DNA of 64,000 nucleotides from Allium sativum (Eukaryota; Streptophyta; Magnoliopsida; Asparagales; Amaryllidaceae): assembly GCA_030737875.1 (NCBI GenBank), contig CM060915.1:899871177-899935176 (forward strand). The letters run 5' to 3'. Shown piece after piece: positions 1-12,839 of this stretch. The notes below the pieces were generated by a model. The model saw nothing but the letters and a program-made list of their open reading frames with translations. It was not told the origin of the DNA and made no database searches. Position 1 is the first letter of the stretch, and each line of letters begins with the position of its first letter. Made by a program: the position numbers and the translations under genes.

Positions 1-79
1 CGGGTTTACTCCATTGGATTGCCAGTGCTTTAAAACAAATCATTCTTTTAATCATCGCAATGCTTTTTATAAAAATGAA

Positions 80-152
80 GCCATTATAAGACTCAGTTCC
101 CATCACACAATGCAACGCAAACCGGAGGATAGAGTTTTTACCTTATAACGGC
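80..152 (-). promoter_or_regulatory. Conserved LTR-tail hairpin (Rem-1 copy)
   Basis: On the minus strand the arms are GCCGTTATAAG (152-142) and CTTATAATGGC (90-80), an 11-bp stem with one G-U-type pair. The loop has the CCTCCGG...TTGCATTGTGTGATGGGA block seen in all related LTRs. Homologues with different stem sequence lie at 8972-9041, 35148-35219, 44221-44293, 51782-51854 and 58916-58987. Function is unknown; its position suggests a role in 3'-end formation. Confidence 0.65.
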
Positions 153-1384
153 CAAAATATGCTTGATACGAATAAAACAAAAGCATTTGGTATTATTGCT
201 AGTGTTTATAAGTTTTGAAAACAATTTCAAATCATAACTATCAATCATAGACGGCATTAATGCCCCATACCAGTATGTCGTCATATATAGGTATACAATC
301 AAAACCGCACAGTCACGTATTTGGAAGTTGGATTTCCGTCATGAACCAAGGCAAAAGATAGTCCTTACCGAATTCGAGACGCTCTAGCCCGTGTCTCAGG
401 ATCAGAGCTCGAGTGACCCTAGGATCGTCAGGGCCGGTCCACCGATGTGGATTAAAATTCCTGAACACTGCGTTTCCCCTCCCTATGGGGGCGTCAATGA
501 GCCAACGAATGACTCCATCGGTCCCGGATCGACCGATATAACCGAGGCGCCTCGTAATCCATCATCCACATAAGTAAAATGTCAGGCCGTGTAAAAACAC
601 TGACACAACTCGTAGCTAGAAGGAAACGCATGCCCTCCCTGAGGTTCTTCTCCCGTTTCTGGTTCATACCGGGGTGTGAGGCTCGCGAATTCACGTTATA
701 CACAAAGCTACGCCACACAGGCGGTGCTCTAATCATCATTCACAAGACTTTGCTTTTCATCAAAAGCCCTGATCAATGCATCTTAGCATGCTACACCGGC
801 AATTCACACCATGCAACTGATGGTTATCAATCGCATAGAATGAATTCCAATGTCAGACACACAGTCCATTTGCAAGTCCGTTCTGGGTCTGAACGAAACT
901 GGAGGCACTAAATACCTCGCATATCCGTCGATCTCCACGTACGTCTGGACGATCACCACTCATTATCCATATTTCGGGATGCCTCCCAATTAGGACATCA
1001 GTTACCATCCAAACGAGGTGAAGATCGGCCTTCAACCCCCGTCTTCATCTTCGACTTCTTATCGCCGATTCAGTTATTCAAAATGGGATAAACCCGGTCT
1101 TTCTGAGCAACTCGCGTATATAATAAACAAGTGCAACACAAACATACATACGCATCATTTCAATTTATTAGTCACTAACCGTCAATCAATAAGAGAACGA
1201 TTTCCCAAATATTAACCCCGAAGGCCGAAACCAACATCAGATCAACACCTAGGAAACCATTCGACTTAGCCAACCTTCATTTAGTTTCTAAATTTCACAT
1301 CTATATCGTTTATAATATTTTATAACGATTTATCGCTATTTTTATTTATTTTAAAATAGCCAATTTATTCAAAACGACGCTTCG

Positions 1385-1810
1385 GGCCATAACGCGGCCG
1401 TGGCGCAGTTTTTCTTCAGATTTGATTTACACATATCTGAAAATCTAACCGTTGGATCTTCACAAAATTTGCATCATTAGAAAGATCTTTTCAAAACGAA
1501 TCCAACGGTTCCAGTTTCGGGAAAATCCGACAGTCGGATCTCCCGGTATAATCGTTTGAAGTTTCGATTTCAAAATACGAACTACAACGTCGTTTTTCGA
1601 TTAAATATATATATATATAATCGATTCTGGCGTTGTTTTTCTTCAGATTTGAATTAAACATTCCAGACAATCCAACTGTTGGATTTTTACAAATTTGGTG
1701 CCGTTGGAAAGATATTTCCAAAGCGAACCCAATGGTTGCAATTTCGGGAAAATCCGATAGTCGGATCTCCCTCACTAATCGTTTGAAATCACGGTTTCAA
1801 AAATACGAAC
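1385..1810 (-). repeat. Duplicated GTTGGAT module in Rem-1
   Basis: Two adjacent, diverged copies (about 1410-1575 and 1630-1815) of a roughly 170-bp module with the blocks AATCTAACCGTTGGAT / CAATCCAACTGTTGGAT, a GAAAGAT segment and TTTCGGGAAAATCCGA. The same module is single-copy in Rem-2 (about 6490-6660), TEK-A (about 20450-20620, 57600-57770) and NAG-2 (about 41540-41700, 49100-49260). The duplication is specific to this LTR. Confidence 0.6.
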
Positions 1811-2149
1811 TGCAGCTTCGTTATTCGATATATTTCAATTCTATTTATATATATATCAATTCTTCGATTTCAAAACTATATGATTTTCATACATTTGATA
1901 AAAATGATATTTTTATCTAACTGTCTTCTATTTCAACACTTCACTATTTATAACAATTCATGTATATAATAAAAATGTGATTTTTAATGTAAAACAATTT
2001 ATTTCAAAACACGACTATTTTATATAGTTCATATAGATGGTAAAAATATGATTTTTATTATAAAACAATTTCTTTCAAAACACAACTATTTTATATAGTT
2101 CATATAGATGATAAAAATATGTTTTTTATTATAAAACAATTTATTTCAA

Positions 2150-2760
2150 AATATGAATACCATTGAACAGATGAATTTCTATTCAACGAATGAATTTCAA
2201 TTCAACACATGAAGGTTTTATGTAGTTTATATATATAGATAAAAAGGTGATTTTTATATTTAAAACACAAATACCATTCAACACATGAATTTCTATTCAA
2301 TGAATGAATTTCAATTCAACACATGAAGGTTTTATGTAGTTTATATATATAGATAAAAAGGTGATTTTTATTGTTAAAACAATTTATTTAAAACACGAAT
2401 ACCATTCAACACATGAATTTGATTCAACGAATGAATTTCAATTCAACACATGAAGGTTTTCTATAGTTTGTATATATAGAGAAAAATATGTGATTTTTAT
2501 ATTTAAAACACGAATACCATTCAACACATGAATTTCTATTCAACGAATGAATTTCAATTCAACACATGAAGGTTTTCTTTAGTTTATATATATAGATAAA
2601 AAGGTGATTTTTATTGTTAAAACAATTTATTTAAAACACGAATACCATTCAACACATGAATTTGATTCAATGATTGAATTTCTATTCAACACATGAAGGT
2701 ATTCTATTCAACAGACGAATATAGTTTCAACACAGGAAAATAATTCTAACACATGAATAT
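2150..2760 (-). repeat. Tandem repeat, roughly 120-bp period, in Rem-1
   Basis: Four to five imperfect copies of a unit containing ACCATTCAACACATGAATTT, then a TTCAACGAATGAATTTCAA block, GAAGGTTTT, a TATATATAGA run and GGTGATTTTTAT. Copies start near 2158, 2272, 2400, 2516 and 2643. The ATTCATGTGTTGAATAGAA motif recurs on the plus strand in Rem-2 (about 6030-6175), in the corresponding LTR position. It is non-coding. Confidence 0.7.
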
Positions 2761-3087
2761 TATTCAAAATTTCGGCAGCATAACGACAGGGTCGTTAAAA
2801 CCGGGACCGTCCCTAGTACGGCTCCTCGCTCTACCTTAAAGCCTCGTAGCTTTTGACAATGGGGAATCATGCATCTAGTTCGCACGCAGGCGGCATGTAT
2901 ATTTTTTCATTTCCACAAACTAATCCTATGTGGTTTCAACCAAATATTTCTCAACCACAAACGGGTATTTTTCAACCACAATCAATCAATTTCAACCACA
3001 AACAATTTCAATCAACCATTCGCAATCAATCAATTTTCACACCAATCACAACCAATAAATATCGTCCATGGTTTGTGGACGAGGGGC

Positions 3088-3116
3088 GTATATATATATA
3101 TATATATATATATATA
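3088..3116. repeat. TA dinucleotide microsatellite
   Basis: A pure run of alternating TA within Rem-1. Similar short TA runs occur at about 8198-8221 and 63548-63562. No further significance is seen. Confidence 0.9.
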
Positions 3117-3539
3117 GCATTTCACTTCTATTTCAACACATATATAATTTTTACAACGCATATACAACTTATACATCGAACATACAACTTATACAATGCT
3201 TATACAAGAGGTGTACAACGCTTATATAACTCATACATCGACTATATAATTTATACATCGTCGTTTTCCATATCGTTTATAAATTAGAAATCTCACATTA
3301 GGTTCCACTCCACCAAAAATAGCAGAAGGCTCAGAAAAATATCCGGTCTCTTCTAGAATGTAGAAGACGTCCTCACGGTCCCGGTGTCTCTTGTTTCACT
3401 GAATTTCGACAAGAAACGAAAAAGATATGATTTTTATAGTGAAATCATAAATCGCGACACTTTAAAGTGCTGAAATCAGTTTTTAAAATCAAGGCCGCTA
3501 CCTTCACTAGTTTGTTCAAAACTAGGTTTGCAATTTTCA

Positions 3540-3900
3540 GCAAATCCGTGAAGCGATAGGGTAATTGGGCTTCACCACGAGGTAGAGCTCCAGGAGGCAC
3601 GCCAGGGGTGTCCCACCCTGATGAACTCAACGGCGATCAGAGGGGATGGCGGCGCGAAGAACGATCGGACTTTGGAGGCTTCAAACGAACGAAATACTCA
3701 ATGAAAAATCTCAGATTTTGTATGGATTGGAAGATCTCGAGGAGTACAACAAAAAGTTGCACTGGAGTTTTGGCTGATTTGGCTTGTAGGAGGAGGAATC
3801 GGGGAGGGAAGGATTGAAGGGGTTTCCGCCTTCAGATCTGCTCGCGTCGGGGAAAGAGAAAATCGTATGGGCCAATGAGATTTTTCCATTTATTTATATA
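3540..3900 (-). promoter_or_regulatory. Rem-1 core promoter and GC-rich leader
   Basis: Minus-strand TATATAAATA at 3891-3900 is followed (leftward) by a GC-richer, gene-leader-like stretch to about 3540. A donor-like GTGAGATTTC on the minus strand follows at about 3290. Upstream is the CCCATTGTG...GGAATGGGG block. This mirrors the promoter/leader arrangement in the other LTRs of the window. The transcription start is inferred only. Confidence 0.45.
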
Positions 3901-4794
3901 TTTTAAAATTTCGAAAATACCCCCTTTCACACACGAACCCCAATCCAAACCCAACGATTGTCGTCCCTAGCGTTTTACCCCCATTCCGAACACAATGGGA
4001 TATGTTTCGAAGGCCCATTCGACTGTTTCAGTTAGTTTTCCATCAATTTAAAATATATAACATTCAATATTCGATTTGAACGAACATTTCAATTTGCCAG
4101 GGCCACAAACTGATTCGAAAAATTCCAGAAAAATAAATTTAGCTATGTCTTGACGATAAGGTCCCAACATAACTAGTTTCGACGAATTCTGAGACCGTTT
4201 GAAAAATGGCCCTTTTCTAGTCGATCCAATTTAATAGAAATCGACCAAACACATTTTCCTTTCCCACACTCACATATTAAATTCAAAAATTATGAAATTT
4301 GAAACCTAGCAATAGTTTAACATCCCGGATCCAACAAAAGTGGTTTTGTCAAATTCTGCAAAATGGCCATTTTCACGGGCTATATAAATTCCATAGCGAC
4401 CTTTCTGAAAATTCATTTGGCCATAACTTTTGCTTTCCGCTATGAAACTTTGATTTTTCAGATTCGTTAGAAAGGTATTCACTAACAGATTTAAATATTT
4501 TTGGTTTCACTCAAATCCGTTTTGTTTTGCACCCGGTACAGTCAGTCGAAGTTTGAATTCAAATTTTGAAATTACCGCGCCATTTCAGGCCTTGTTTATA
4601 ATTCAAAGTAATTATATTTTTTTCAACTTCGATTCAAACTTACTTTTTATCGTTATTATTTAAAATCCACTAAAATAGCCAATTTAAAATTTTTAAATTG
4701 GTTCAGATTTTTTGGGTCGTTACAATGAAAAACTAACTTTTTGGAAGAAAAATAATATTAAATTATTATATATATATTTTCAAAAAAAACGTTA

Positions 4795-5156
4795 AAACCC
4801 AACCCCTTTTCCCATTAGAAGACCCGATGCCCCTTTTCCACCCCAGATCGATTTTCTTCGGTCCGAAAAAGATGGCAGCCGACGCCATCATGAAACCCCT
4901 CCTCCACCTCATTCGTCGCGCCGCCCAGGCCATCCGCTGCGTCTCAGGCGAAACCCCTATCCCTCCTTCTCCTCCGCACCTTCTTCTCCCTCCTTTGTTT
5001 TTCCCCGTTCGAATCCCGCGTGACCCCAAAAACCCCATCGCCATACACAGTCAACGTCGCCTATCCCGCCACCGGCGCCGCCCAGTGGAGCCCCGACCGT
5101 GAGCTTCCCCCCTCCAATTCGGATCAGAAAATCCCCTACCTCCGATAACAGTGAGT
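4795..5156 (+). promoter_or_regulatory. Rem-2 GC-rich leader with donor-like site
   Basis: A CT/GC-rich segment reads open for 91 codons (4827-5102) and lies downstream of AT-rich sequence (TTATATATATA, about 4757-4780). It ends at CAGTGAGT-like sequence (GTGAGT 5151-5156), after which the LTR becomes strongly AT-rich. It resembles a plant 5' leader exon and intron start. The open frame is not shared with the other LTR families, so I do not call a gene. Confidence 0.4.
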
Positions 5157-8100
5157 TTTTGATAAGTTGATTTCAATTTCAGTCTTTAAAATAAGTAATA
5201 TGATGTTAGATTTCAGATTTTTATATGTATATCATTTTAATTTTATAAAGGTGAAAATTTTAATATGAAGTTATGATTTTTATAGTTAGGAAGATAAGAT
5301 TTTTAAATTAGCAAAGTTATGATGTTAAGTCGAGTAAAATATAATTATTATATGATGTATAGAATAAAATATAATTTTTATATGATGTATAGAATAAAAA
5401 TATAATTTTTATACGATGTAGTGAATCAAAAATATGATCTTTATTATATGAATACCGGTATAAAAATAGAATTTTCATCTATGTAGTAGTAGTGTAAAAA
5501 TAGAATTTTTTTTGTATACATAGAAACAATATAAAGGTGCGATGGATGACTTGTTTGTTTGATTGCTGTTTTATGAAATTGGATTGTGTGATGTAGAATG
5601 AGATAAAATATTTTATAGTGGAAAATATTTTATAGTTAAAAATATAATTTTTAACGTGTATATAAAATAAATAGTAATAAACAAATCGGACAATTTGTTT
5701 ATATACACTAATTTGACTGGTATTGATTGGGACGATAAATTTTACACATCGCCCAGCTGCACAAATAAAATCTGTGTTTGTTGATTTGAAACCCCATACG
5801 GGTATTGGGATGATATTTGACGTACACTAATCCCGATTGTTTAATTGTATGTCGAACGATTGGTCAACAAACCGTGTAAGCGTTAATTATTGATGTTTAA
5901 TGCTTATGCAGTTGTGTGGTACACTCTGGATGATGGTTGATGATTTATCGTTGCTATTATATACACGTGTTGTAGAAAATCCATATAATAAACATTATAT
6001 GGTAATTGATTGGGCCTCATTCCAATTTAGAAAATAAATTCATCTGTTGAATAGAAAATAAATTCATGTGTTGAATAGAAAATAAATATTCATGTGTTGA
6101 ATAGAATAAATATTCATATGTTGAGTAGAAAATAAATATTCATGTGTTGAATAGAATAAAGATTCATGTGTTGAATAAAAGCCATGTTGATTAGATTGAC
6201 GCCATTTTGACGTGAACGATATTTATATCGATTTTATTCATTTTTATAATGAATATAGAAAAGAAAGTGATTTCAAAATATAACGTTTTGAAAATATTAT
6301 CATTTGTATATCGATGATGTGGAATATTCAATTTTGATTCGAAATTGAATATGAAGTTGAAATCGTTTCGAAAACGAATTTAAAACGATCTATAAAATAC
6401 CTTTTGAAAGGAAATAGACGAAATATATATAATATATATATTATATATATAATGGCCTGAATAGAACGCGCCGCGCCGCGGCAGTTCGCGAATTTCGACC
6501 ATTGACTTCGAATGGATATTGCGGGAGATTCGACCGTCGGATTCTCCTAAAAGTGGAACCGTTGGGTTCGTATCGAAAAGAGCTTTCTAACGAATGTTGG
6601 TGATGTGAAATCTAACGGTTGGATTTGGAATTATGTCCAAATCAAATTTGGAAAAGGTCGTTGTAAGTGCAGTTCGATGGCCTTGATGGAAATTGACTGT
6701 ACGGGCCTTAATAAAATTATTAAAAATATTAATAATTAGTGTAAAATCATTAGAAATGATTTGTGAAGAATTGGGATGAAAAACTCCATATTTGAAAAGA
6801 TAAAAGTAGATTTTTATCGAAATGAACTAGTTTTGAACTAGAATAATCATTTATTTAATTTTAAAATAAATAAATTGGATTTGAAATGGTTTTGAAAATA
6901 ATCAGGATTTCCAATAATTGAATTGGAATGGATTTGAATCGAGATCATCTTCGGAATAGTTCGATGTTGGATTTCGTGATTATACAGATGTTATTATGGA
7001 AATTTGAAAGATATATTTATATTGTTATTTCCAATACGATATTTGTTGGTTTCAGAATTTGATATTGAACATAAGCCGATATATTTTCTATTTAGAGCCT
7101 TGTGTTTAATATCAAATGGGATTTTGGGTTGTCGTGAACGGTATCTTTAAAAATACTGTTCTTAAACCCAAATGGAGTTAAGAAAATTAAGAACTAACTG
7201 GGGATCAGTTAAGTTGGATGGTTTCTTGGATATTGATCTGATGTTGGTTTCGGCCTTCGGGGTTAATATTTAGGGAACTGTCCTCTTACTAATTTACGGT
7301 TAGGGACTGATTGAAATGTGATGTGATTTTGGGGTTTATCGTGAACCGTTTTTTAAATAATATCGGTTCTTTAACCCAGTTAAATATTAAAACTAAGTGG
7401 AGTTTTAATGAATCCTTAATTAGATTGAAATGATTGAGATTGGAGTATCACCAGTTTTGCTCCAAACGATAGTTAAATCTTTAACTAGATTTGAACGTGA
7501 AATGGCAACTAACTTTACCGATAACACTGTGGTGTTAGATATGGAGTATTGCTAGTTTTGCTCCTTGGGATGAATAGGTCGGGATTGGGAAATAAAATAA
7601 ATAATTACTTCGGTGTGGTTCGCTAATCCCGACTAGTTTGAAGTGATATTCAAAGGAAGATTAAAGAATAAATTTAAAAGAATTTATCTTTAATAAAATT
7701 AATGGGAACCTTTCCCTAAGAATGTGAAATTAGAAACTAACTGTAGGTTAGCTAAGAAGATTGGTTTCCTGGGTATTGATCTGATGTTGGTTTCGGCCTT
7801 CGGGGTTAATGTTTGGGGAATTATTCTCTTACGAATTTACGGTTGGTGACTGATGAATTGGAATGAGGCGTATGTTGTGTTTGTGTAACACTCGTTTATT
7901 ATATACGCGAGTTATTTAGAATGACCGGGTTTATCCCATTCTGAATAACTGATTCGACGATGAGTCGAAGATGAAGACGGTGGTTGAAGACCGGAGGTCT
8001 TCACGTCGTTGGGATAATTACTGATGATCTTGATTGGGCCGTACACCCAAGTGGAGGGAATCGGTTGGTGATCGTCCAGACGTACTTGGAGATCGATGGA

Positions 8101-8971
8101 TATGCGAGGTACAAGGTGCCTCCGGTTTCGTTCAAACCCAGAACGGACTTGTAAATGGACTGTGTGTCTGACATTGGATTTTATTCTATGTGATTGATTT
8201 CTATTATATATATATATATATCTGTTTGGCGGCGGAGAATTTATTCTCTTGCTTAACGCCCTTCTCTGAGACGTACGAGCTCAGAGGTTATATATTGATG
8301 GATATCAAACGCATGGAGTGAATTGCCTGTGTGGCATGCCTAAGTGGCAATTTGATCAAGGCTTCTGTTGAAAAGCAAAGTCTTATGGTTGATGATCAAA
8401 GCACGGCCTGTGTGGCATAGCTTTGTGTAGCATTGATTCGCAAGCCTCACACCTGGTTATGAACCAGAAACGGGAGAGGACTTCAAAGAGGGCATGCGTT
8501 TCCTTTTAGCTAGAAGCGGCGTCAGTGGTTTTACATGCCCTGACGAGTTTGACTTATGTGGTTGTTGCTGTTGCAAGGCACCTCTGATATATCGGTGACT
8601 GTGTGGAGCCGATGGAGTCATTTAGCACATTTACGCCCCATATGGCGGGGAAACGCAGTGTCCAGGATTTAAGTTTAATCCACATCGGTGGACTGGCCTT
8701 GATGATCCAGGGCTTGTCTGCGTGCTTGCCTGAGACATTGGTTAGATTGTCTCGAATCGGTAGAAGACTATCTTTTGCCTCGGTTCACAGATGGAAATCC
8801 AACTACCAATACGTGACATTTGCGGTTTTAATTATAGAGCCTAGTATTGGCGACATAGTGGGATGGGCACTTATGCCGTCTATGATTGATACTTATGATT
8901 GAAAATGTTTTGACACTATACACTTATAGTAATAATAAAACATGAAATTTAGCGTATCAAGCATTCTTTGA

Positions 8972-9041
8972 CTATTATAAGGTGAAACCCTATCCTCCGG
9001 CTTGTGTTGCATTGTGTGATGGGACCTGGATCTTATAATAG
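8972..9041 (+). promoter_or_regulatory. Conserved LTR-tail hairpin (Rem-2 copy)
   Basis: Arms CTATTATAAG (8972-8981) and CTTATAATAG (9032-9041) are perfectly complementary and enclose the CCTATCCTCCGG...GCATTGTGTGATGGGACC block. Confidence 0.65.
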
Positions 9042-9189
9042 CTTCATTGTTCTTTATTTAGCATTGTGCTGTTGTTTTATGCACTGGTATTCTTGGGAGG
9101 AAACCCGTTCCGTGTTATACGGCGTGGTCCCCTGATTTACCTGATTTTAAAATAAAGATTAATAACTGTTTTTGTTCTCACACATGTCA

Positions 9190-9260
9190 CATGACTGACC
9201 TGGAGTTTATTGTTTTAACCTAAACTCAGGGTGCCCTTATTTTGACACGGGCAGCTAGTA
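9190..9260 (+). promoter_or_regulatory. LTR-tail hairpin cluster (Rem-2 copy)
   Basis: A GTCACATGACTGAC palindrome-like block is followed by GAGTTTA...TAAACTC and TGCCC...GGGCA pairings. The same order occurs in NAG-1, NAG-2 and TEK-A LTRs. It lies about 200 bases before the AATAAA signal. Confidence 0.55.
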
Positions 9261-9464
9261 GTTTTGGTTTTGCAGATTTATATTCACACGATCCTGATGT
9301 ACAACTGGAATGATATCTGAAAAGCTCTGTATCTGTATATCTCCTTCAATTGTGCTTTGTATTATTTTCTACTGCTATGTAATGTATTGTCATCTCTGAT
9401 ATTTACCTGTTGTGTAATATTTATTCATACTCTTTATATTCTTGTATTTTGATGGAATTGTTGT

Positions 9465-9470
9465 AATAAA
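9465..9470 (+). terminator. Candidate polyadenylation signal of Rem-2
   Basis: AATAAA in the context TTGTAATAAACAATGAAATG, 89 bases before the LTR end. The identical context occurs in both NAG-2 LTRs. Confidence 0.55.
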
Positions 9471-9559
9471 CAATGAAATGTTCCTCTGTCTGCGTTTCGA
9501 TGTGGCTTGTCCTCAATTCAATCCGGGCTTTCCTTACCGGGGAAGTTCGGGTTGTCTCA

Positions 9560-10240
9560 TTTTGTTTTCATATAAAATTGCAAACAAAAATATGATTTTA
9601 ATTCTAATGTTTGTTTGCATCTAAAACTGCGAAGAAAAATATGATTTTTAATTCTAATGTTTTGTTTGCATCTAAAATCGCAAACAAAAATATGATTTTA
9701 ATTATAATGTTTTGTTTGCATCTAAAATTGAAAACAAAAATATGATTTTAAATTCTAATGTTTTATTTGCATCTAAAATTGCAAGCAAAAATATGATTTT
9801 AATTATTTCAATGCATATTTGCATTAGAGAATGCAAATAAAAGAATATTTTATATTACAAAGTGTATTTGCATAAAGAATGCAAATAAAAGAACATTTTA
9901 CATTTCTATGTATATTTGCTTAAAAGAATGCAAATAAAAGAACAATTTTATTTTCTATGTGTATTTGCATAAAAGAATGCAAATAAACGATCAATTTTAT
10001 TTCAATGTATATTTGCATAAAAGGATGCAAATAAAAGATCAATTTTATTTCAATGTATTTTGACATAAAAGGATGCAAATAAAAGATCAATTTTATTTCA
10101 ATGTATTTTGACATAAAAGGATGAAAATAAAAGATCAATTTTATTTCAATGTATATTTGCATAAAAGGATGCAAATAAAAGATCAATTTTATTTCAATGT
10201 ATATGCAAATGTATATTTGCATAAAAGGATGCAAATAAAA
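9560..10240 (-). mobile_element. Rem-3 second-LTR fragment (hairpin array)
   Basis: About 680 bases nearly identical to part of 13,360-14,070. Both are made of units such as TTTGTTTGCA...TGCAAACAAA and TTTGCATAAAAGGATGCAAA. The copies even share the local irregularity TATATGCAAATGTATATTTG (about 10,198 and 14,018) and diverge abruptly at about 10,240. The simplest reading is that this is a piece of the other LTR of Rem-3, joined to the first by a deletion that removed the internal region. The ORF on the minus strand here is just the translation of the repeats. Confidence 0.6.
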
Positions 10241-12839
10241 GGACGCAAGCCGTACTAGTTATCCAATCAAAACTACATGATGTCTTATTGGAAATTGGGT
10301 TTCCATCAAGAGTCAAGGCTAGGAACGATCTCCTTACCGATTCGAGACACTGTAGCAATGTCTCAAGATTCGGACGCTGGTGAACCCTTGGATATAGCAG
10401 GACCGGTCCCCCAATAGTGCAATGGGTTGGATTGCCAATTCCTGAACACATGCTTCCCTATCCTATTGGACCTATAAATTGGCCATTGGCGACAAATAAA
10501 AATATCCGAGGCGCCTCAAAATCCATCAACCACATAAGTAAAATGCCGGGTCTTGTAAAACCCAAACACCACTTCTAGCTAGAAAGAAACGTGTGCACTC
10601 CCCGCGTTCCCGTGCTCCGTTTCTGACTCATACCGGGGTGTGAGGCTCACGAGGTAACGAAATACACAAAGATATGCCTAAATAGGCTATGCTTTGATCA
10701 TCATCCACAAGACTCTTTTTTTCAACAGAAGCCTTGATCAATTGCATCTTGGCATGTCACATTGATAGTCAATACCATGCGATCGATAACTACCAATATA
10801 TAACCTCTGAGCTCGTGCATCTCAGAGAAGGGTGTTAAGAAAGAGAATAAATTCTCCTCCACCACAAAAATATATTAATAGATATCAATTTAATTACACA
10901 ACATGAAATTCAATGTCGGACACACATCCATTTACAAGTCTGTTCTGGGTCTGAACGAATCCGGAGTCACCTAGGTGCTCGCGTATCCGGACAATCAACA
11001 CGTACGTCTGGACGATTACCACCGAAGCCCCTTCAGGGTAGCTACTCCTATCATGGGTCTCTGTAGCAACACATCCATTCGATGTGAAGATCGCTGGTCT
11101 TCAATCACCGTCTTCAATATCTTTGACTTTTAATCGTCCTATTAATTATTCAGAATGGGTAAAACCCTGTCTTTCTGAATAACTCGCGTATTTTTATAAT
11201 TAAAAATCAAGTGTTGTAAAGACACATCCAATGCCTCATTCCAATTATGAATATTCTTTAAATAAAATAATCCTATTATTAAGGAAAGGTTCCCATTAAT
11301 TTTATCAAAGATAAATTCTTTTTAATTTAATCTTAAATCTTATTTTCAAAGATTTATTGAAATTCCAATTCAGTTTTAATACCCAAAATCATTACTTTAC
11401 GATTATTCCAATTAAAGAAATAAATCTTATCTTTAATTGGGTTAAAGAATTAATGTCATTTAAAAACATTATTCACGATAAACCCAAAATCATTTTCCAA
11501 TAAATAAACATAAAATGAAATACCAAAAATCTTAGTTGAAAGATTTATTCTTTATTTAAAAGAAATTCTTTGTTTAAAAATATTCTTTATATGAAGGATA
11601 TTCTGAATCGGAAAGCGACTCAATCATTTACCATATAACTTTGGTTATATGGATTTCATACATCGTACGTAAATGACAATGATTGATAAATAATCATCAA
11701 ACCATTCATTCAACATCCAGAGTGAAGTTCACAATTATGTGAGCATTAAAATGAAATAATAACGCTCATCGCAGCCTGTCAATCTATCGATTGACATACA
11801 AATAAATATTGGGACTAGTGTATATCAATTATCATCCCAATACCCGTGTGGGGTTTCAGCCAACAATAGTACATATAAATAAATAATTGGTTAATGAATT
11901 TAACCAATTTTGATACTACCAACATATTGATAATGATGGACAAAAGTGATATTTTATTCCTAATGTCGAAATAAAATATATTTGACTCGCATAATTTCCT
12001 TATACATTTCTAATATTTAATAGAATGTAATTTATTTATATGACATTATTGTGGATGACCAATAAAAGGATAATTTTCATTATACTTAATTTGTATGTAA
12101 TTATTCTTAACGTAAGAGAAATAATCTCATTTGTATATGTTTCAATGTATAAACTAACACATAAAAATATTTATTTTAAATTGCATACAAATTCTAATGT
12201 ATGCATTAACATATAAGGATGTCATTTAATCTAACCTATACATCCTAATTTATGTTAAGACCAAGAATATGATTCTTATATTTGAATATAAATTCTAATG
12301 TAAGTTTGCAAAAAAGAATGATTTTTATATTTGCATATAAACTCTATGCTTTGTTATGCAAATAAAAAGGGTTATTATATTTGCATGTAAATTCTATCTC
12401 AACAAAATGTATAAGAAGAGTGATACATTCATTTGCCGACAATTCTATTTTATCAAAATGCTATTTGTGTTTAATTCTTACTTAACAAAAATGTTCTTTT
12501 TGGTATCAATCTATATAATTCGACAAAATGAATGTTTGACTCAACTAATATAAATTGACAAAAGTGAATAATTTTGTTTCAACCAATATAAATTGACGAA
12601 AGTGATTATTTTGTTTCAACTAGTGTAAATTGACAAAAGTGATTTTTTTGCTTCATTCTTTTTAAGTGACACAAAAATGAATATTATACCTCATTCCTTT
12701 AAAATGACAAAAGTGAATATATTTTATCATAATCCTCGTTTTATTTTTATTTTCTCTACATTAAAAGTAAAAATGATATTTTTAATCCTATTCTTTTATT
12801 TATATCTAAATTGTAATGAAAGTGTAATATTTTAACTTA

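Larger units (their letters stand above)
1..4724 (-). mobile_element. Rem-1: minus-strand giant LTR, 3' end outside window
   Basis: Read on the minus strand this begins TGTAACGACCC at 4724, the terminus shared by the other LTRs here, and runs leftward off the window. In order it has an upstream block like that before the NAG-2 leader (CCCATTGTG...GGAATGGGGG, about 3965-4015), a TATA box (3891-3900), a GC-rich leader (about 3540-3860), an AT-rich tandem-repeat zone (1920-2760), a CpG/GTTGGAT module (1385-1810), the block with GGGTCTGAACGAA on the plus strand (about 870-920), and the ATTATAAG hairpin (80-152). This is the same order as in the NAG-2 LTR, so at least 4.7 kb of LTR is present and perhaps 0.6 kb is missing to the left. 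Whether it is a solo LTR or part of a complete element cannot be told. The small ORFs inside it are not conserved as reading frames. It appears to be inserted in Rem-2. Confidence 0.8.
4725..9559 (+). mobile_element. Rem-2: plus-strand LTR, 5' end missing at the Rem-1 junction
   Basis: The 3' half matches the NAG-2 LTR block for block: TA-run plus CpG block (about 6428-6490), GTTGGAT module (6490-6660), GATGTTGGTTTCGGCCTTCG (about 7240, repeated near 7780), the GTTTCGTTCAGACC-like block at about 8127, tail hairpin (8972-9041), AATAAA (9465-9470) and terminus GGGTTGTCTCA (ending 9559). The left part has a GC-rich leader (about 4795-5150) but no TGTAAC start. The LTR is cut at 4724/4725, where Rem-1 begins with its own intact end, so Rem-1 probably inserted into Rem-2. 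What follows 9559 is the hairpin array of Rem-3 rather than a primer site, so this is a solo or 3' LTR inserted into Rem-3. Confidence 0.78.

Noticed and set aside
4827..5102. 91-codon ORF in Rem-2
   Set aside because: Open on both strands because of base composition; lies in the leader cassette and is absent from related LTRs.
9560..10240. CRISPR-like regular array
   Set aside because: The linkers are repeats too, not unique spacers; the whole lies in a plant LTR and matches another array 3.8 kb away.
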